DNA of 64,000 nucleotides from Aradus depressus (GCA_963662175.1 OY759215.1:47819213-47883212), one strand, 5' to 3'. Shown: positions 31,830 to 43,835, counted from the first letter of the stretch. The notes: a model not told the origin generated them from the letters alone. A program made the numbers and translations.

Positions 31830-32290
31830 TACCTCAACATTTCGAGAAAGCTGATAGGTCTTTTAAAGCTGACGATGGCAGCCATACAATGCACGGTCTG
31901 GATGCTCCAGTAAAGGAGTGAGGCAGGGTGGTTCCATGACACGTCTGCTCTTTAATCTCGTCTTGGAGAAATCAGTGAGGGAATCAGGCACCCAGATGAA
32001 CGTGGACATGTCAGCAGAGTTAAGGGAAGAATAATAGCAGAGAACAAATGCTTCTTCGGTTTGAGGAATCAAGAGGAAGTCGCCTCCTTGCAAGGACAAC
32101 AAAGCTAAGGCTTAACAAAGCATTGGACCGTCACAACCTGACATATGGATCTGAAACTTTGGGAATCTCAAACAAAATCTACTGGTCTATGCGCCGGGGA
32201 GTACTGAAGACGGCGAATGAACCAGGAGGATTACGCTCTTACACAGGAGCCATGTGGCCAAGATGATGAGATCCCGAGGAAGACGGTGCT
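31830..32290 (+). pseudogene. RTE-like LINE RT remnant
   Basis: In shifting plus-strand frames: GLLKLTMAAIQCTVW, VRQGGSMTRLLFNLVLEKSV (RT motif B, normally RQGDPLSPLLFN), then RIIAENKCFFGL, SRLLARTTKLRLNKAL, LTYGSETLGI, and RMMRSRGRRCYDF. The order matches RTE pol from RT motif B to the post-RT region. The catalytic YADD segment is deleted between LEKSVRE and the RIIAENK segment. Frameshifts and stops show decay. Same clade as the minus-strand remnant at 17356-17778. Confidence 0.8.
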
Positions 32291-32371
32291 ATGACTTTTT
32301 TCGCTGACTAATGTTTTCTTAAAGAATTGTTCAAGTGACTCGTATAGCTCAAGATAAAATTCAGAGTTAGG

Positions 32372-32986
32372 ACCAGGGGCGTAGCCAGGATTTTGAGTAG
32401 GGGGACAAAGTTAGGCTACGAGGGTGGCGGGTATAGACTCCCGGGGGCACAGCCCGCAGTTTCCGTGGTTAGCGTTGCAGACTGTTTGTTATTAATTTGG
32501 GAGACTCGGCCCTCTAGAAGCTCCCCCTGAGGTAACCACTGACTATAATACTTAAGTTAACTATATATGAGCAGCAAATGCACGCTGTGGTTTCTGTGCT
32601 TTTAGAATTAAATAACTCATATCCAATAGCGTGCATTTGCTGCTGCTGCGCTTTGCATTTTTACTGCGCATGTAAAACCAGCCTTAAGAGTATAAAGTAT
32701 CAAATAAATGACGATTTTGAGCGAGGAAATGAAATGATCGAATTCATATATATTTAAATAAATGTAATATGACTTGTTTAGTACATGTACATTTATGTAA
32801 CAGCTGATTGCTGATTTAGGAATCAGACGCTCGGGAAATTTGAAGATCCTATTGGTAACTTGCAAGCAATCCATTTTTAATAAAAACTATTTTTTTAGTT
32901 TATTTAATAATAAATAATATTAATTTTTATCTTGGTTTTTTGCTCTGGTCAGGGGGGGGCACGCCCCCCCCCCCCTGGCTAGGACT
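32372..32986. mobile_element. hAT-like MITE with CAGGGGCGTAGCCAGG end
   Basis: Left end CAGGGGCGTAGCCAGGATTT is a classic hAT terminal repeat. The right end CCCCCTGGCTAGGACTG is a mutated inverted copy after a C-rich run. Inside lies a perfect 16-bp inverted pair GCAGCAAATGCACGCT / AGCGTGCATTTGCTGC (32572-32587 and about 32627-32642). A target duplication was not secured. Confidence 0.65.
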
Positions 32987-34130
32987 GAAGCGATACTCAA
33001 TTCACACTCCATCATGACGAAGATACCCGTGACATTACTGCTGAGTGATTTTTTTGCTATGATAAGCGGCCATATGATGGTTTAGGAGGAGCCATAAAAA
33101 AGATTAGTAAATCTATGGCCAGCCAGATAACAGCATTATAAATGATGTCACCCCAATATTCTGTTTTATGGTAAATATTGTTTGACATATCCCTTGAAAG
33201 ATTATGGCAAGAGCAGTTCAAGGTTGACAAGGGAAGCTGAGTTGACAACTTTATTAAGGGAAGGTGGTCATCGCAAACTGAGTTTGGACTTGAGAAACTA
33301 AATCAAGCGTGCAGAGATGAGCGGTTCAATTCGGCCCGCGGAAGCATTAGGAAACGTGGAAACCTACAATCTTTTTTCTTCCTATGAATAGTTAATTTTA
33401 AACAAAACTAACCATTAACTGTATACGTACCATTGTATATATTTTACTTTTTGGGTATATATATTATTTATTATCTTGCATATATACTTCAACAAGCGGT
33501 GCTCCAAGCCAGTACGATGACAGCAACTCGTTAGAGACCGGTGAATAAACCTAGGTTGAGACTATTATAGTGGAGTATCTGCCTTGGGACTGCTGAACCC
33601 TCGAAAGCTGATGAAAGAAGCAGATTACCCAGAGTTCAGCAGGGGGAGTATGATGAAGAAGAAAGCAATGTGTTGAGGTTCCTCTCAGTCAGGGTAGAAA
33701 AAAAAAAAAAAAGGGTCCTGAACCAAGTTGTCACCATTCCGAGTCGACCCCCAAAATCAAAGCTACGGGGGTGTGAAGCATCTTCATTTGTCTGCTGTTG
33801 GTCTTTAAGAAAGAGTCCGTTAAATTAACATATTTTTTACATAACATATTTACATAATTAACATATAATTACGGTGAAAACTCAACCTTCATTTTCTGAA
33901 GGATTATATAACTGCGCCTATACTTCATGAAGCTGGGGAAGTGAAACAAACTGAATGTTGATCTGTTTGATTAGGATTGTGATGTATAAGAATAATACAC
34001 ACATTGAATGATTAAATTATAAACATTAAAAAAATTAGTTATATTTATTTTTATATAGAAAGCAAATTTCTATTTAAAACAAATGCCAGTAAAAAACAAG
34101 ACACGGCCATCAGCTGTTTTTTTTTTTTAG
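32987..34130. other. No gene recognised; SINE scrap
   Basis: 33508-33560 (CCAGTACGATGACAGCAACT, GTGAATAAACCTAGGTTGAG) is probably a decayed SINE family 1 middle. A tract of 16 A lies at about 33699-33714. Nothing else recognised. Confidence 0.35.
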
Positions 34131-34275
34131 AGTCTGTGTAGAGAGAGTCGAGGCCTGGGTTCTATGGCGGCGGTCTGAGTGAAAAATGTAGAGTGGTGTT
34201 TAGGCTTATGTTGTAATGAACTAAATAGAAGTGTATTGACGGTGAAACTGATCCAAAAAGAAGGTACTTTTATTT
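34131..34275 (+). promoter_or_regulatory. Possible host promoter or 5' exon
   Basis: A brief rise in GC with CTATGGCGGCGGTC (YY1-like ATGGCGGC core) followed after about 110 bp by AAAAGAAG-GTACTTTT, a weak splice-donor-like site. No coding frame is supported. Speculative. Confidence 0.2.
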
Positions 34276-35112
34276 GGTTATATGTACAGGATATATACCC
34301 AGATATATATAACTTAATTTTAGAGAATGGCCCAAAATATTTTTAAAAAATATTGAATTAATGTTAAGAATTTTTTTCTTTCGATTTTTGTTTGTTTCAA
34401 TGTTTAGTTTTTAATTTAAATAATGTAGATGATTTAAAAAAAAAAAACCCAAGCTATTTGTTCTAGTAAATTCTATTCTATTCATTTTCCCTGTAGGCCC
34501 AGTAAGATTATTTGAAAACCTTTGGATTAGATTTTATATTTTGATAAATTTAGAAGACAAGATGGTATCTTTAGAAACCCAAATGAAAAGTTTGTTAATT
34601 GAAATTTTTTTAAAACTTTTATATGTAACTTTTGATATTTTTTTAGGGCCCTTTTCGAAAAACTACTGTAGAAATCAAAATTTAGTAAAAGAAAAGAGAT
34701 CAAATTTCTACAGGAAATATGGTAATTTATTGTTTTAATTGTTTATTGTTTATTTAATTATTATTATTATTTCATTATTATTAGTTATATAATATTTTAT
34801 TTATTTATCATTTTTTTAAGTTTAACACTTAAACCTTCTTTAACTTGTATTAACCACAGGATATGAGGTAGGTACATTTGTTTTGGCTAGTTCTAGTCAA
34901 CGTAGTTCCTCTAAGCCACCTCCGGAAAAAGTCATTGCTTACAAATTCTGTGTTTTAGTATTTCATTGAGCCATTAATTTAAAAAGAAATTAAATAAAAT
35001 TATTTCAAAGCTTGATAAAGCAGTTTTCCGCAATTTAGCCTGGTTTTAAATCGTGACTTAATCTTTAATACCACAGCTTAATGCTACAAGATAATCTTTA
35101 CAGAGTTACAAA
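34276..35112. other. No gene recognised
   Basis: Very AT-rich. The frame 34541-34738 has a hydrophobic middle but no motif. Confidence 0.35.
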
Positions 35113-35262
35113 ATGAACTTAATACAAATTTACTGTGTTTTATTTGTCTGCTGCTACGTCAGCATCTTTGGAATAAAGAAAACATTAATAACTATAAATA
35201 ATTTTCTTCAAAAATTCGACGTTTGTCGGATATCACACGTCCCACGCCTTATTGATTTCGTT
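35113..35262 (+). CDS. Possible signal-peptide exon (weak)
   Basis: An ATG in good context (ACAAAATGAAC) opens MNLIQIYCVLFVCCYVSIFG, a hydrophobic stretch compatible with a signal peptide, then IKKTLITINNFLQKFDVCRI. The frame runs into a reverse-strand SINE at 35265 and loses meaning. It could be the start of a secreted protein interrupted by a SINE, or chance. No donor site is clear. Confidence 0.15.
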
Positions 35263-35264
35263 TG

Positions 35265-35519
35265 TTATTGTGACTCATGTCCGGGGCTTAACACACGAGG
35301 TCATGTCCCCAATTACCGGAGAGCTGTTTCGTCGCTCTGGTGGACATGAAATTTTTATTCACCTAGGGTAAAGGTCTTTAACGAGTGCCTTCGCTTAATG
35401 GCATGCTCAAGGTTTTTTCATCTGCCACATAAAAAACCTAAAGGCTTCGGGCGGGTTTCGAACCCGCGATCTCGAGCTCAGGAAGCAAGCACGCTAGCTC
35501 TGAGCCACCAGCGCCCTCC
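35265..35519 (-). mobile_element. tRNA-derived SINE (family 1), shortened
   Basis: Box B on the reverse strand is intact (CGGGTTCGAAACCCG) and the head is GGCGCTGGTGGCTCAGAGC. The middle (ATCGTACAGG block) is deleted. The plus frame 35398-35604 is a shadow. Confidence 0.85.
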
Positions 35520-36774
35520 TTCTGTTAGGGTTTGTATATCTCTATACTTCAGCCCGAGTTCACTACAAATATATGGTCCTTTCAAAAGTTCTGTCCTTTT
35601 ATAAAGGAATGTTTATTTTGACAGTAGCGTCTTTGTTATGATTATAATTTCAATGCGACCTTTGCTAATGTAAACAGCATTGTTTACTACCTAGACCTAC
35701 TTGCTAGACGTCAGGATGGTGTCACACAGATCGACCCCAAGATACGTTATTTACGAAGAGCCTCTCTGAAAAAAATATTTTTCACAAACTACAAGTAGAA
35801 GAAATACGATAACATTTCTCCGTATTTCAAAGCCGTAAAATTACAGCATACTTGTAAAAAGAGGTTCTCATGTTCATAATATGTAAAAATGATATTTTTT
35901 CATTTTTCTACCGTTCTTGACAAACGCAAAAATGCTGCCCTCATGTCGATAATCAAATTTTTTTTCTAGTTATTTTCTGAAATACAGTTATATAAATAAA
36001 GCTATTTTCTGAAAAAAAGTTAAATAAATATATTTTTTGAAAAGGTAAAAATAAACTGGTTTTTTGCAGCCCTTGGCAGTGGGGATAAGTCTTCTGTATT
36101 TTTGATAAATTTCTATAAACAATTTTCCGTGGCTCTGTAAACTAAACTGAAGACATTTATCTACACATTTTAGAAAACGTTTAATCTCAAGCCTGGATAC
36201 AGATGGTTTTGTAAGAATTCGGACACTCTCTACGAGCCTGCTTCTGTACCGCACAACAACCTGGATCTCTCATTAATTTATTTTCAAGGAGAAATATATT
36301 CCTTCTACATTAGGGAATCTTTCATGGTTCGGAGAAAAAGATTCCTTTTCAGACGGGAAAAGTAATTTTCCACAAGAAGTCTTCCCTTCCTCTCCCCTGG
36401 AAAAATTGATTTTCACAACGGGTATTAACCAATTTCACTTTCTTATGGGTACTGTAATCATGCGAGGATCTTAAATTGAGATACTAAACAGAAAACACAT
36501 CTTAGTCATTGGACTGTGAGAGTGTTAACGTAGTCGAAAACCCGCGGGTTAGGCCTGCTTACGTATAAAATAAGTCAGTTTAAATGATTACAGGATTTCA
36601 CTAAAATCAAAAACGAAACAAAAAGTTAATGTGAGGATAATGTGCCTAGTAAAATAGTTTTAGTTAGAGAAACAAACAAAAGTCAGTATTATATAGTGTC
36701 TGTCTGTGTGTTCTGTTCAAACGTTCGGTGTTTCTGTTCTTCATAACATCTAGTATTAAACCACCCCCCTAAGC
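35520..36774. other. No gene recognised
   Basis: No repeat or coding signal seen; the minus frame 35988-36254 (88 codons) lacks a motif. Confidence 0.35.
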
Positions 36775-37014
36775 TTTTCAGCCCTTCCCTCTAACATCGG
36801 GCCTCAAGCTATAGAGCTTTGTCAGCCCTCCCCCTCTAACACCGGGCCTCAAGCTAGAGCTTTGTCAGCCCTCCCCCTCTAACATCGGGCCTCAAGCTAG
36901 AGCCTTGCCAGCCCTCCCCCTCTAACATCGGGCCTCAAGCTAGAGCCTTGCCAGCCCTCCCCTCTAACACTGGGCCTCAAGCTAGAATCTTGTCAGCCCC
37001 CCCCCCCCCCCCCC
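36775..37014. repeat. 43-bp minisatellite ending in poly-C
   Basis: About five units around CTAACATCGGGCCTCAAGCT and GAGC.TTG.CAGCCCTCCCC, ending in an uninterrupted C tract of about 19 at 36997-37015. Neighbouring units differ at few sites (ATCGGG/ACCGGG/ACTGGG). Confidence 0.9.
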
Positions 37015-37291
37015 CCTTGTGTGGACCATGTTGTCACTTACCCATCTAGCTATATTCATTAATTCAATGTTAACATTTATTTCCATTTTTCGGGTTTCCA
37101 AACTGTACGTTTTTTTTCTTCAAAAATTCGTATTGATGGTTAGGGGAACTGCCCCTTCCCCAGGGTTAATTGTCTGTAATGTGAGGCGTGAGTGAGGGGC
37201 TATACTGGCAGTGGATGTTGACAAGTGATACAGACTTGACGGACCGCTCTGCAGCAGACCAACCAACCAACCAACTCTTCTGTTACTTCAA

Positions 37292-37340
37292 CATGGCTCT
37301 ATGGTCGCATATTAGCGTCCAATCATTCTTTACCCCAAAC
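37292..37340 (+). CDS. Candidate host first coding exon
   Basis: ATG in a strong context (TTCAACATGGC) starts MALWSHISVQSFFTPN, followed at about 37341 by GTAAGTTTTTTTT, a strong splice-donor sequence. The upstream 150 bp are GC-richer than the surroundings and lack a TATA box. VQSFFTP resembles the aromatic half of a PCNA-binding motif, as at the N-termini of some replication and repair proteins, but the conserved Gln is not in place. No downstream exon can be linked. A cDNA or homolog would be needed. Confidence 0.25.
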
Positions 37341-37385
37341 TGTAAGTTTTTTTTTATATCTTAGTTTTTTTTAGTTAATTATTGT

Positions 37386-38125
37386 TCTCCCTCCTTTCTC
37401 TCAAATTCATTTCATATGAAAGCAATGTTTTGGCGTCAGCAATTTTGTTTGTTTCATTTTGTTGAGGGTGATTCTGAGAGTACATACGAGTACATTCATA
37501 TATCCAGTAATGCCAACATGAAATAATAAGTAATGTGTTGGCGTCAGCGGTTTTTTGCGTTTCATTGTACAGTATGAAATGACAAAAGAGTAGAGAGGGA
37601 GAGTGGTCTGTACATAAGTGGGGTTGGTATAATAAAGTCCTGTAATGGTCGAATCACATAATTTTTTTTATAATTTTTAATATGCTTAAAATATTTCATT
37701 ATTCGTTTGCTGTGCGATACAATACATTTATACGGAAATTTTACATGGTTTGGGGTGATACAACTGGTTGTATTGGACCTACCTCAAATCTGAAGACACA
37801 TTAGAGATTACTAAAATAGAACATTTCGGGTAAAACCCACTTTCTCGGACTAACAGTTTTCGCGTACATCTAGTAAACATCTAAAAAAATTAGTGTAAAA
37901 AAGACATTTTAGGACGGTTTTCGACATTGAGAAGAAATTGTTTTTTAAATAATATGTGCCTTTTAGTTTGCTCTAGAACAAAATGTTTGATTAGGTCATA
38001 AATATCAGCGGTATCTTGTAAAATATACCCACTGGAGTAAAGTGTGCTTAATATTTGTCCGATTTCGGCCTCAATCTAACCAGATCTAAGTTAGCAGATG
38101 TGACTTCTTCATTCCAATTTTCAAG
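37386..38125. mobile_element. MITE (GGACTTTCTTAT family) plus adjoining block
   Basis: 37386-37660 carries the MITE body (GGCGTCAGC, TTCATTGTACAGTATGAAAT) and right end (TATAATAAAGTCCTGTAATG). 37770-38125 is the adjoining block in reverse to that at 19660-20086 (CGATTTCGGCCTCAATC, ATTTTAGGACGGTTTTCG). Supports one larger repeat. Confidence 0.6.
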
Positions 38126-38187
38126 TTCATAGTTACAATTGTTATTGAGTTAGAGTACTCATAAAGTTCTAATCACATGCACATATG

Positions 38188-38414
38188 AAGGCGCCAATAG
38201 CTCACAGGTAGCCTGCATGTCTATTGAGCCCAAGATGGCGGTTCGAAACCCTTCTGAGACCCTTAGGTTTTGTATCTGGGAGATCGTCAAAACCTTAACC
38301 TCGCCGTTATTCGGATGGGACGTTGGAAAAATTTGAAACTCCTATAATAGAATGTGGCTCAAGTCCACCAGCGCTCTGGTAGTTGGCGATATGACTTCGT
38401 AGTTATAGCCCAGA
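38188..38414 (+). mobile_element. tRNA-derived SINE (family 1), diverged
   Basis: Head GGCGCCAATAGCTCACAGG, box B GCGGTTCGAAACCC, body ATTCGGATGGGACGTTG and end GATATGACTTCGTAGTTATA. About 230 bp with an internal deletion. Confidence 0.8.
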
Positions 38415-38829
38415 TAACACATACACATACAGACATATGAACGCACAGATAGACATCATCATCCTGGGCAAAACTTACTCTGGGGACCTTGGAACGTGAA
38501 AATCCGTTGAAAAATCAATCTAGAGGACCTTGAAACGAGAAATTCCGTTGAAAATCTATATAGAATTTTCGCATGATTACAACAGGTCCTTATACTATAG
38601 ATATAAGATGGTAAAAATATTTTTAATATCCTATACCTACGAAATTTGTTTTAATTATTTACTATAAATGCCTAAAATATATCCGCGGTTCTCAACTTGA
38701 GGGTTGTAATATTTAATTTATTTAATATAACAAACAAGAAATTTTGAAGGAGTAAAACTACATTGAGAGAGTGAATAAATTGTTGGTCATATTGTTTATT
38801 GAGTAAATAAATGAGGGGATAATGATGCC

Positions 38830-39253
38830 GATAGAATTAGGGGAGGGTTTGGCTGGGGGGTGGAGGGGGCGCCCTTGGGTCCATCGATCTATGTGTTGCC
38901 ACCTGTTGCATCTTGGCTACCCTCCCAGAAGCCCACCCAAACAACAAAAATATATATATTCCATATATAGTTTTCAAAAATAAAGTCGAACACTCCGCGC
39001 CAAATCTAAAATATTTAGCTAGAAGTTTCAGTTTTGTCACAGGTTTGATTTTACTTCCCAGACTACACGAAATACTAGGGAAGTTATGAAATCGGTCAAA
39101 AATTCGAAGTTGAGTCCTTAACGGAATTTAGTATGAAGATTCAGAAGTCCCTGAGAAAGAAACCAATTGATTTTTAGCAGTAGATTGGTTTCAAAGAGAG
39201 AGCTAAGAGCTAGTTTATTGCAACATTGCCAGTGATTCATCGAGACTTTTTTA
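38830..39253. other. No gene; long-TIR repeat piece
   Basis: 39052-39250 matches the long-TIR repeat end (CCCAGACTACACGAAATACT, AAGTTATGAAATCGGTC) joined to its other end (CATTGCCAGTGATTCATCG) with the middle lost. Confidence 0.45.
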
Positions 39254-39412
39254 AATAAATAAATAAAACAAACTTATTTTTGAAATATTGTCTATTCCAC
39301 TAAAGATATATATATATATACCATCGTAATAATATGTGTAAGGCCGAAACCGGTAGTTATATATTTATTACAAGTTTCCACAATATGTCCGCTTACCTCA
39401 ACTTAGAACTTT
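39254..39412. mobile_element. Penelope-like foldback, family 1, deleted centre
   Basis: 39254-39325 is the family 1 tail reversed (AATAAAACAAACTTATTTTT, GTCTATTCCACTAAAG). 39343-39412 is the plus-strand motif and tail (GTGTAAGGCCGAAACCGGTA, TTACAAGTTTCCACAATATG). Orientation is again cores inward and tails outward. The CTGACGA half of the plus motif is lost at the junction. Confidence 0.55.
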
Positions 39413-39796
39413 TTTAAATGTCACCCTATTTGAGACCCACTCTCCAATGTATCATTTAGATCAATTCCAATCTATGATTTAGGTAATAAATGAGAAAAAA
39501 ATCATCTCAGGCCTGTTTCAGCCTTCTCTACCACTTACGTGCCAACCCAATAACACACCCTTGGGCTAGTTATGTTTGATCCTATTAATAATATTAAAGT
39601 TTAATAATAATAATTTATATTTCCGTTAAACCATGGTAATAGCATACGTCATAAGAATATTTACATTAAAATAACTTATAATTTAGATACTTGAACAGAT
39701 ATTAACTCTTAGAGTGACACACATGAGTTAGAATTAACAATACTACTAAAAAATAAAAATAAATTAATACTTGAAAATACTAGTACGAAAATACGT

Positions 39797-39890
39797 AATA
39801 ACTTTATACAGTAGATAAAGTACATATACATACATACAGTAGATAAAGTACATATACATACATACAGTAGATAAGTAGTATAATAAATAC
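39797..39890. repeat. 30-bp tandem repeat
   Basis: Three units of TACAGTAGATAAAGTACATA plus a TACATACA spacer, the last truncated. Confidence 0.85.
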
Positions 39891-40051
39891 AGTAGATATT
39901 TTTTTTAATTTAATTAAAATTACGTTAATATTTTTTGATAACATTTCCGGAAGTGTCTCGCGTCCCATCATCAGGTCACAATGTATGAAATATAAAAAAA
40001 ATAAAGAAAACAAAATAAAAATAACAATTATAAAATATATAAATAAATTAG

Positions 40052-40380
40052 AGGGCGCCGGTAGCTCAGTGGTATGCGTGCTTGACTTCTGAGCTCAAGG
40101 TCGTGGGTTCGTAACCCGACCGAGGCCCTTAGTTTATTTTATCTGGGAGGTAAAATAAACTTAAGCACGCCGTCCTTCGGATGGGACGTTAAGCGATGGT
40201 CCCGAGCCTGTACGATGTCAGGTACTCATTAAAGACCCCTACCCTAGATGAATAAAAATTTAGGGTAGGCAAAATTTAGGACTCCCACAGTAGAGTCGGG
40301 CTCATGTCCACCAGAGTGACGAAAGAGCGCTCTGGTAGTAGGCGATATGACCTCGTAGTTAAAGCCCGGGAATGAGTCAT
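40052..40380 (+). mobile_element. tRNA-derived SINE (family 1), best-preserved copy
   Basis: 329 bp: GGGCGCCGGTAGCTCAGTGG head with intact box A, box B GGGTTCGTAACCC, conserved TTATTTTATCTGGGAGGTAA, GGATGGGACGTTAAGCGATG, AGGTACTCATTAAAGACC, GGGTAGGCAAAATTTAGGAC, CTCATGTCCACCAGAGTGAC, AAGAGCGCTCTGGTAGTAGG and AAAGCCCGGGAATGAGTCAT. It serves as the reference for the other copies. Confidence 0.93.
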
Positions 40381-41538
40381 AAAACCTAACCTAAGCTATA
40401 AATAAATTAAATAAATTAATACAACGCTAATAAAAATACATAAAACAGAAAAAACAAGAAAAATAAATTAGTAAATAAAAAATAATAATTATTATTAAAA
40501 CGAAGATTCGACAGACCTTAAAAGAGGATATCTGTGGAGGAACTAAGCCAAAAAAAAAATGAAAGCTACGAATCAAATAATGTTGTTGAATATAAAACAC
40601 GATTTTTTATTATGGTTATTTCACTATTTTTGAAAAATGAGAAAGAAATTTCACCTTTTTGGATTTTTGTCTCAAAAATCAATACCATATCTAGCGAAGG
40701 CTTACCCCCAGATAATAGGTTCGCTAATCCCTCACTCCAGAATAGTTGCTAAAAGAGAATGGTATGTGAGCTGGCTCCTCCTCCATGGCATAAATGACAA
40801 TTGTTGGCACCCCCCCCCCCCCCCCCCCGAAGAGTCACCCATAAGTTGAAATTGTCAACAATTTTATGGCTGTAGATATATCTTGGCATGTAAATAATTC
40901 CTTGGGTGCCATATGGCCTATATTGATAATTTATCTATTATAGAGATACACTATATGTATATATTTTTGCGTGATTATACTCTTCAATAGTTCAGCAAGT
41001 TGTTTGTTTCTATTAATTTTGATAGGCAAGCAAAAAAAAAAAAAAGCAATCAGGAACATTGGGACGGACATAAGCAATCCAGGAGTGACATAACACACTG
41101 GCGATCCAACTGCGAATGCGTGTTGTCAACAAGTCGAAGCTTCGACATAATAGATACAGATGAGACTCAAGCATGACCTCAAGTATTTTATGGTGATTCT
41201 GTGATTTACTTTCATGATGATCCCTAGTTAGTGGGCCGTGATGAGAAGCCCAATGCAACAGGTTGCACATACCAACCAGACACAGACAACCAACCTGCAT
41301 TGTTTTCTTTTCAGTGTTACCTATATAACAGCGGTATTATGATCGCAAGCTAATGTAGCAAATATCAATAGCAAATATATGTAGCAAATATATTAAAAAT
41401 ACGTTTGACAATCAAGCGCTTTTCAGGTGTAATTTCACAGTCTCATCCCTTAAGGTTCAAGTTGATTTTCCATCTATTGGCAAAACAGCAGCGAATCATA
41501 GTCCATTCATTGGCATAAGCAAGATAATTTATATAAAT
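40381..41538. other. No gene recognised; poly-C tract
   Basis: A C tract of about 19-20 lies at 40809-40828. Frames at 40534-40849 (plus) and 41013-41300 (minus) carry no motif. Confidence 0.4.
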
Positions 41539-41690
41539 GAGGGCGCCGATAGCTCAGAGGTAGCTTCACTGAGCTCAAGCTCGTGGGCTCGAAACCCGGC
41601 CGAGGCTTTCTATCTGGGAGGTAAAAAAACCGTGAGCACGCCGTCCAGATATGATCTTGTAGTTGCTAACCCGGGAATGGACCACTATAA
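41539..41690 (+). mobile_element. SINE family 1, internally deleted
   Basis: Head GAGGGCGCCGATAGCTCAG, box B GGGCTCGAAACCCGG, body CTATCTGGGAGGTAAAAAAA, then a jump to GATATGATCTTGTAGTTG and the end. About half the length of the full copy. Confidence 0.85.
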
Positions 41691-42212
41691 CGTAACTATG
41701 TATAAATGAAATTTTCTTTCAGTTTTTTTTTTTCTTTTCTATTTTTGGAACCCGAAAAGAAGACCGAATGGCAGAAAAAGAGAGAACTTTTCCATATTAG
41801 ATTGCTCGAACTTATTTATTCCTAGTGTGGTGGAAGGGTGAAGAGGTGTGCTCCTGTGAAGTAGACAAACCGCAACACCAAGTTGTCACGTCAGTCGCGA
41901 GCAACCTCACCTGTTGATCTATCAACTCGCTATATATTCAGGGCAGACGCAAGGACACATGAGACCCACCGATATACCACACTCTTGAAATACAATATAG
42001 AAATAAGCTTATACACCGAAGTATGAAACTCAATCTTATTATAAAATTATTTACAATAATTCATTTTTAGATTAACTATTATTTTCTTTGTTCTCATAGG
42101 GTAATGTGTGAACAACGAAAACACTGTCGATCTTGACTGAACAAACGAAACATTCCCAGGGACAGCTCACTGAGAAAAATGAGCGATACAAGATTAGCGT
42201 TTAGGTTAGGAT
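41691..42212. other. No gene recognised
   Basis: Unique-looking sequence; the GC-richer stretch 41820-41980 shows no frame or signal. Confidence 0.3.
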
Positions 42213-42537
42213 TTATGACTCATGCCCGGGCTTTAACTACGAGGTATATCGCCTACTACCAGAGCGCTCTTTTATCACTGGTGGACATGAGCCCAACTCT
42301 ACTGTGTGAGTCCTAAATTTTGCCTACCCTAAATTTTTATTCACCTAGGGCAGGGGTCTTTAACGAGTACTTGACATCGTACAGACCGGGACCATCGCTT
42401 AACATCCCACCCGAAGAACGGCGTGCTTAGGTTTATTTTACCTCCCAGATAAAATAAACTAAGGGCCTCGGTCGGGTTTCGAACCCACGTTGAGCTCAGA
42501 AGACAAGCACGCATACCACTGAGCTACCGGCGCCCTC
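42213..42537 (-). mobile_element. tRNA-derived SINE (family 1), near full length
   Basis: Reverse-strand counterpart of the 40052 copy. Head at 42537 (GAGGGCGCCGGTAGCTCAGT), box B GGGTTCGAAACCCG with a small deletion before it. All body blocks are present. Confidence 0.92.
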
Positions 42538-42689
42538 AGAGATTAGCGTTTTCTCTTACTAATAACGACATCTATGTATTTTAAATAAGAAATAACAGTT
42601 CCATCCATTTCTTGTAGAGTTTATCTTAATCATCGTAAAATAATTAATTGTTTTGCCTCTGCTTGATAGAGAAATTTCTGATTAGAATG

Positions 42690-42745
42690 AAACTTTTTAT
42701 AAGATCCCAAGTTCGCACGTTTCAACTTGTTAAATCCTGTATATT
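42690..42745 (+). mobile_element. IS630/mariner-like 3' end relic
   Basis: TTTATAAGATCCCAAGTTCG to CTTGTTAAATCCTGTATA resembles the end behind the transposase relic at 49350-49399 (TATAAGATTCCCAAG to CTTGTTACACCCTGTATA). No coding sequence remains. Confidence 0.4.
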
Positions 42746-43103
42746 AATATAATATACTCGGTATTCCCGCTATTATTTGAGTTTTCCCGCCACTATAAGC
42801 AGTTTCCCGCCAGTAGAGCACGCATCATTACCACCCATTTGGATTCCCACTCTAAGCACCTCTTGGGTTTATAGCTACTCCCTCTAATCACTGAGCAAGT
42901 AAGGCCCTAGATTAGTAGTCAGTCAATCTAACCACTCGACAATGGAAGCCCATGTAACTAGATATATTGAGAGAGCTGGAGGGGATACACAGGGTTACCA
43001 GATAGCATTGTATGAAAAAGATTACACTAGTCCTAATTTGAATAAAATTATAAAATGAAAGGAAAAAATGCGGCGCAAGCAATTTTTTTGTTAGTTCAAG
43101 GTC

Positions 43104-43534
43104 TTTAGTCTAATGAACACACAATATCTTTTAATTGAATATTTATTCTGGAACGCGTAACTGCACTTTTTAACCCCCTTTCATGTGAAGGAATAAATTA
43201 AAATACGCATCTGAAAAAAGTAATAAATAATTTAATAATGATATTATTACGTAAAAATAATAATTATTATTTTACTCAAAATAAAATTTCAAAACAGTTA
43301 AAAAAAACTCTTAGATAATTTATAATGCAAGCTACAAAAAATAATAAAATATACTCGTTATTTATTCAGATTTTGCATTGATTCGAACTGAAATTAGCAA
43401 CGAGTTATTTGTTAAAATAGGGTCATAAAATTGTTCGAAGTTGAAATATTTCAAATTAAATCAAACCATTAGTATATTTTTCACTGTTCGCAGTTGGTAT
43501 ATTTCTTTCGACATTGTGTGTTCATTAGACTAAA
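43104..43534. mobile_element. MITE with 25-bp inverted ends
   Basis: TTTAGTCTAATGAACACACA followed by AT(A/G)TC at 43104-43128 and its inverted copy at 43510-43534. 431 bp, AT-rich, no coding capacity. The target duplication is unclear. Confidence 0.75.
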
Positions 43535-43689
43535 TATCCGCTCTAAATTCGAATTCTGTGCAGGTATAGCAAAGAAAAATTGACAAATTTTTATAAACTC
43601 AAAAGATGACGACGATGTTCGCTGTTTAAAATAACTAAACCATTTTGCATCCGACAATAATTTGAAAAACGAACTCTACTGTTGGAGGA

Positions 43690-43835
43690 AATTTCGCGTA
43701 CCTAGGTTTAGTTACCTAACTAAGGTAGGAGTCAATAACAAGTACCTGACATCGCACAGGCTAAGGACCATCGCTTAACGTCTCATCCGATGGACGGCGT
43801 GCTCAAGGTTTTCCCGTCGGAGCCCATAAAAATAG
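43690..43835 (-). mobile_element. SINE family 1 fragment
   Basis: Contains GTACCTGACATCGCACAGGC and CCATCGCTTAACGTCTCATC with GACGGCGTGCTCAAGG; both ends are lost. Confidence 0.7.

Noticed and set aside
40052..40140. Possible functional tRNA gene
   Set aside because: Boxes A and B are present, but the acceptor stem is not closed, and the head is followed by a conserved SINE body repeated at many loci.
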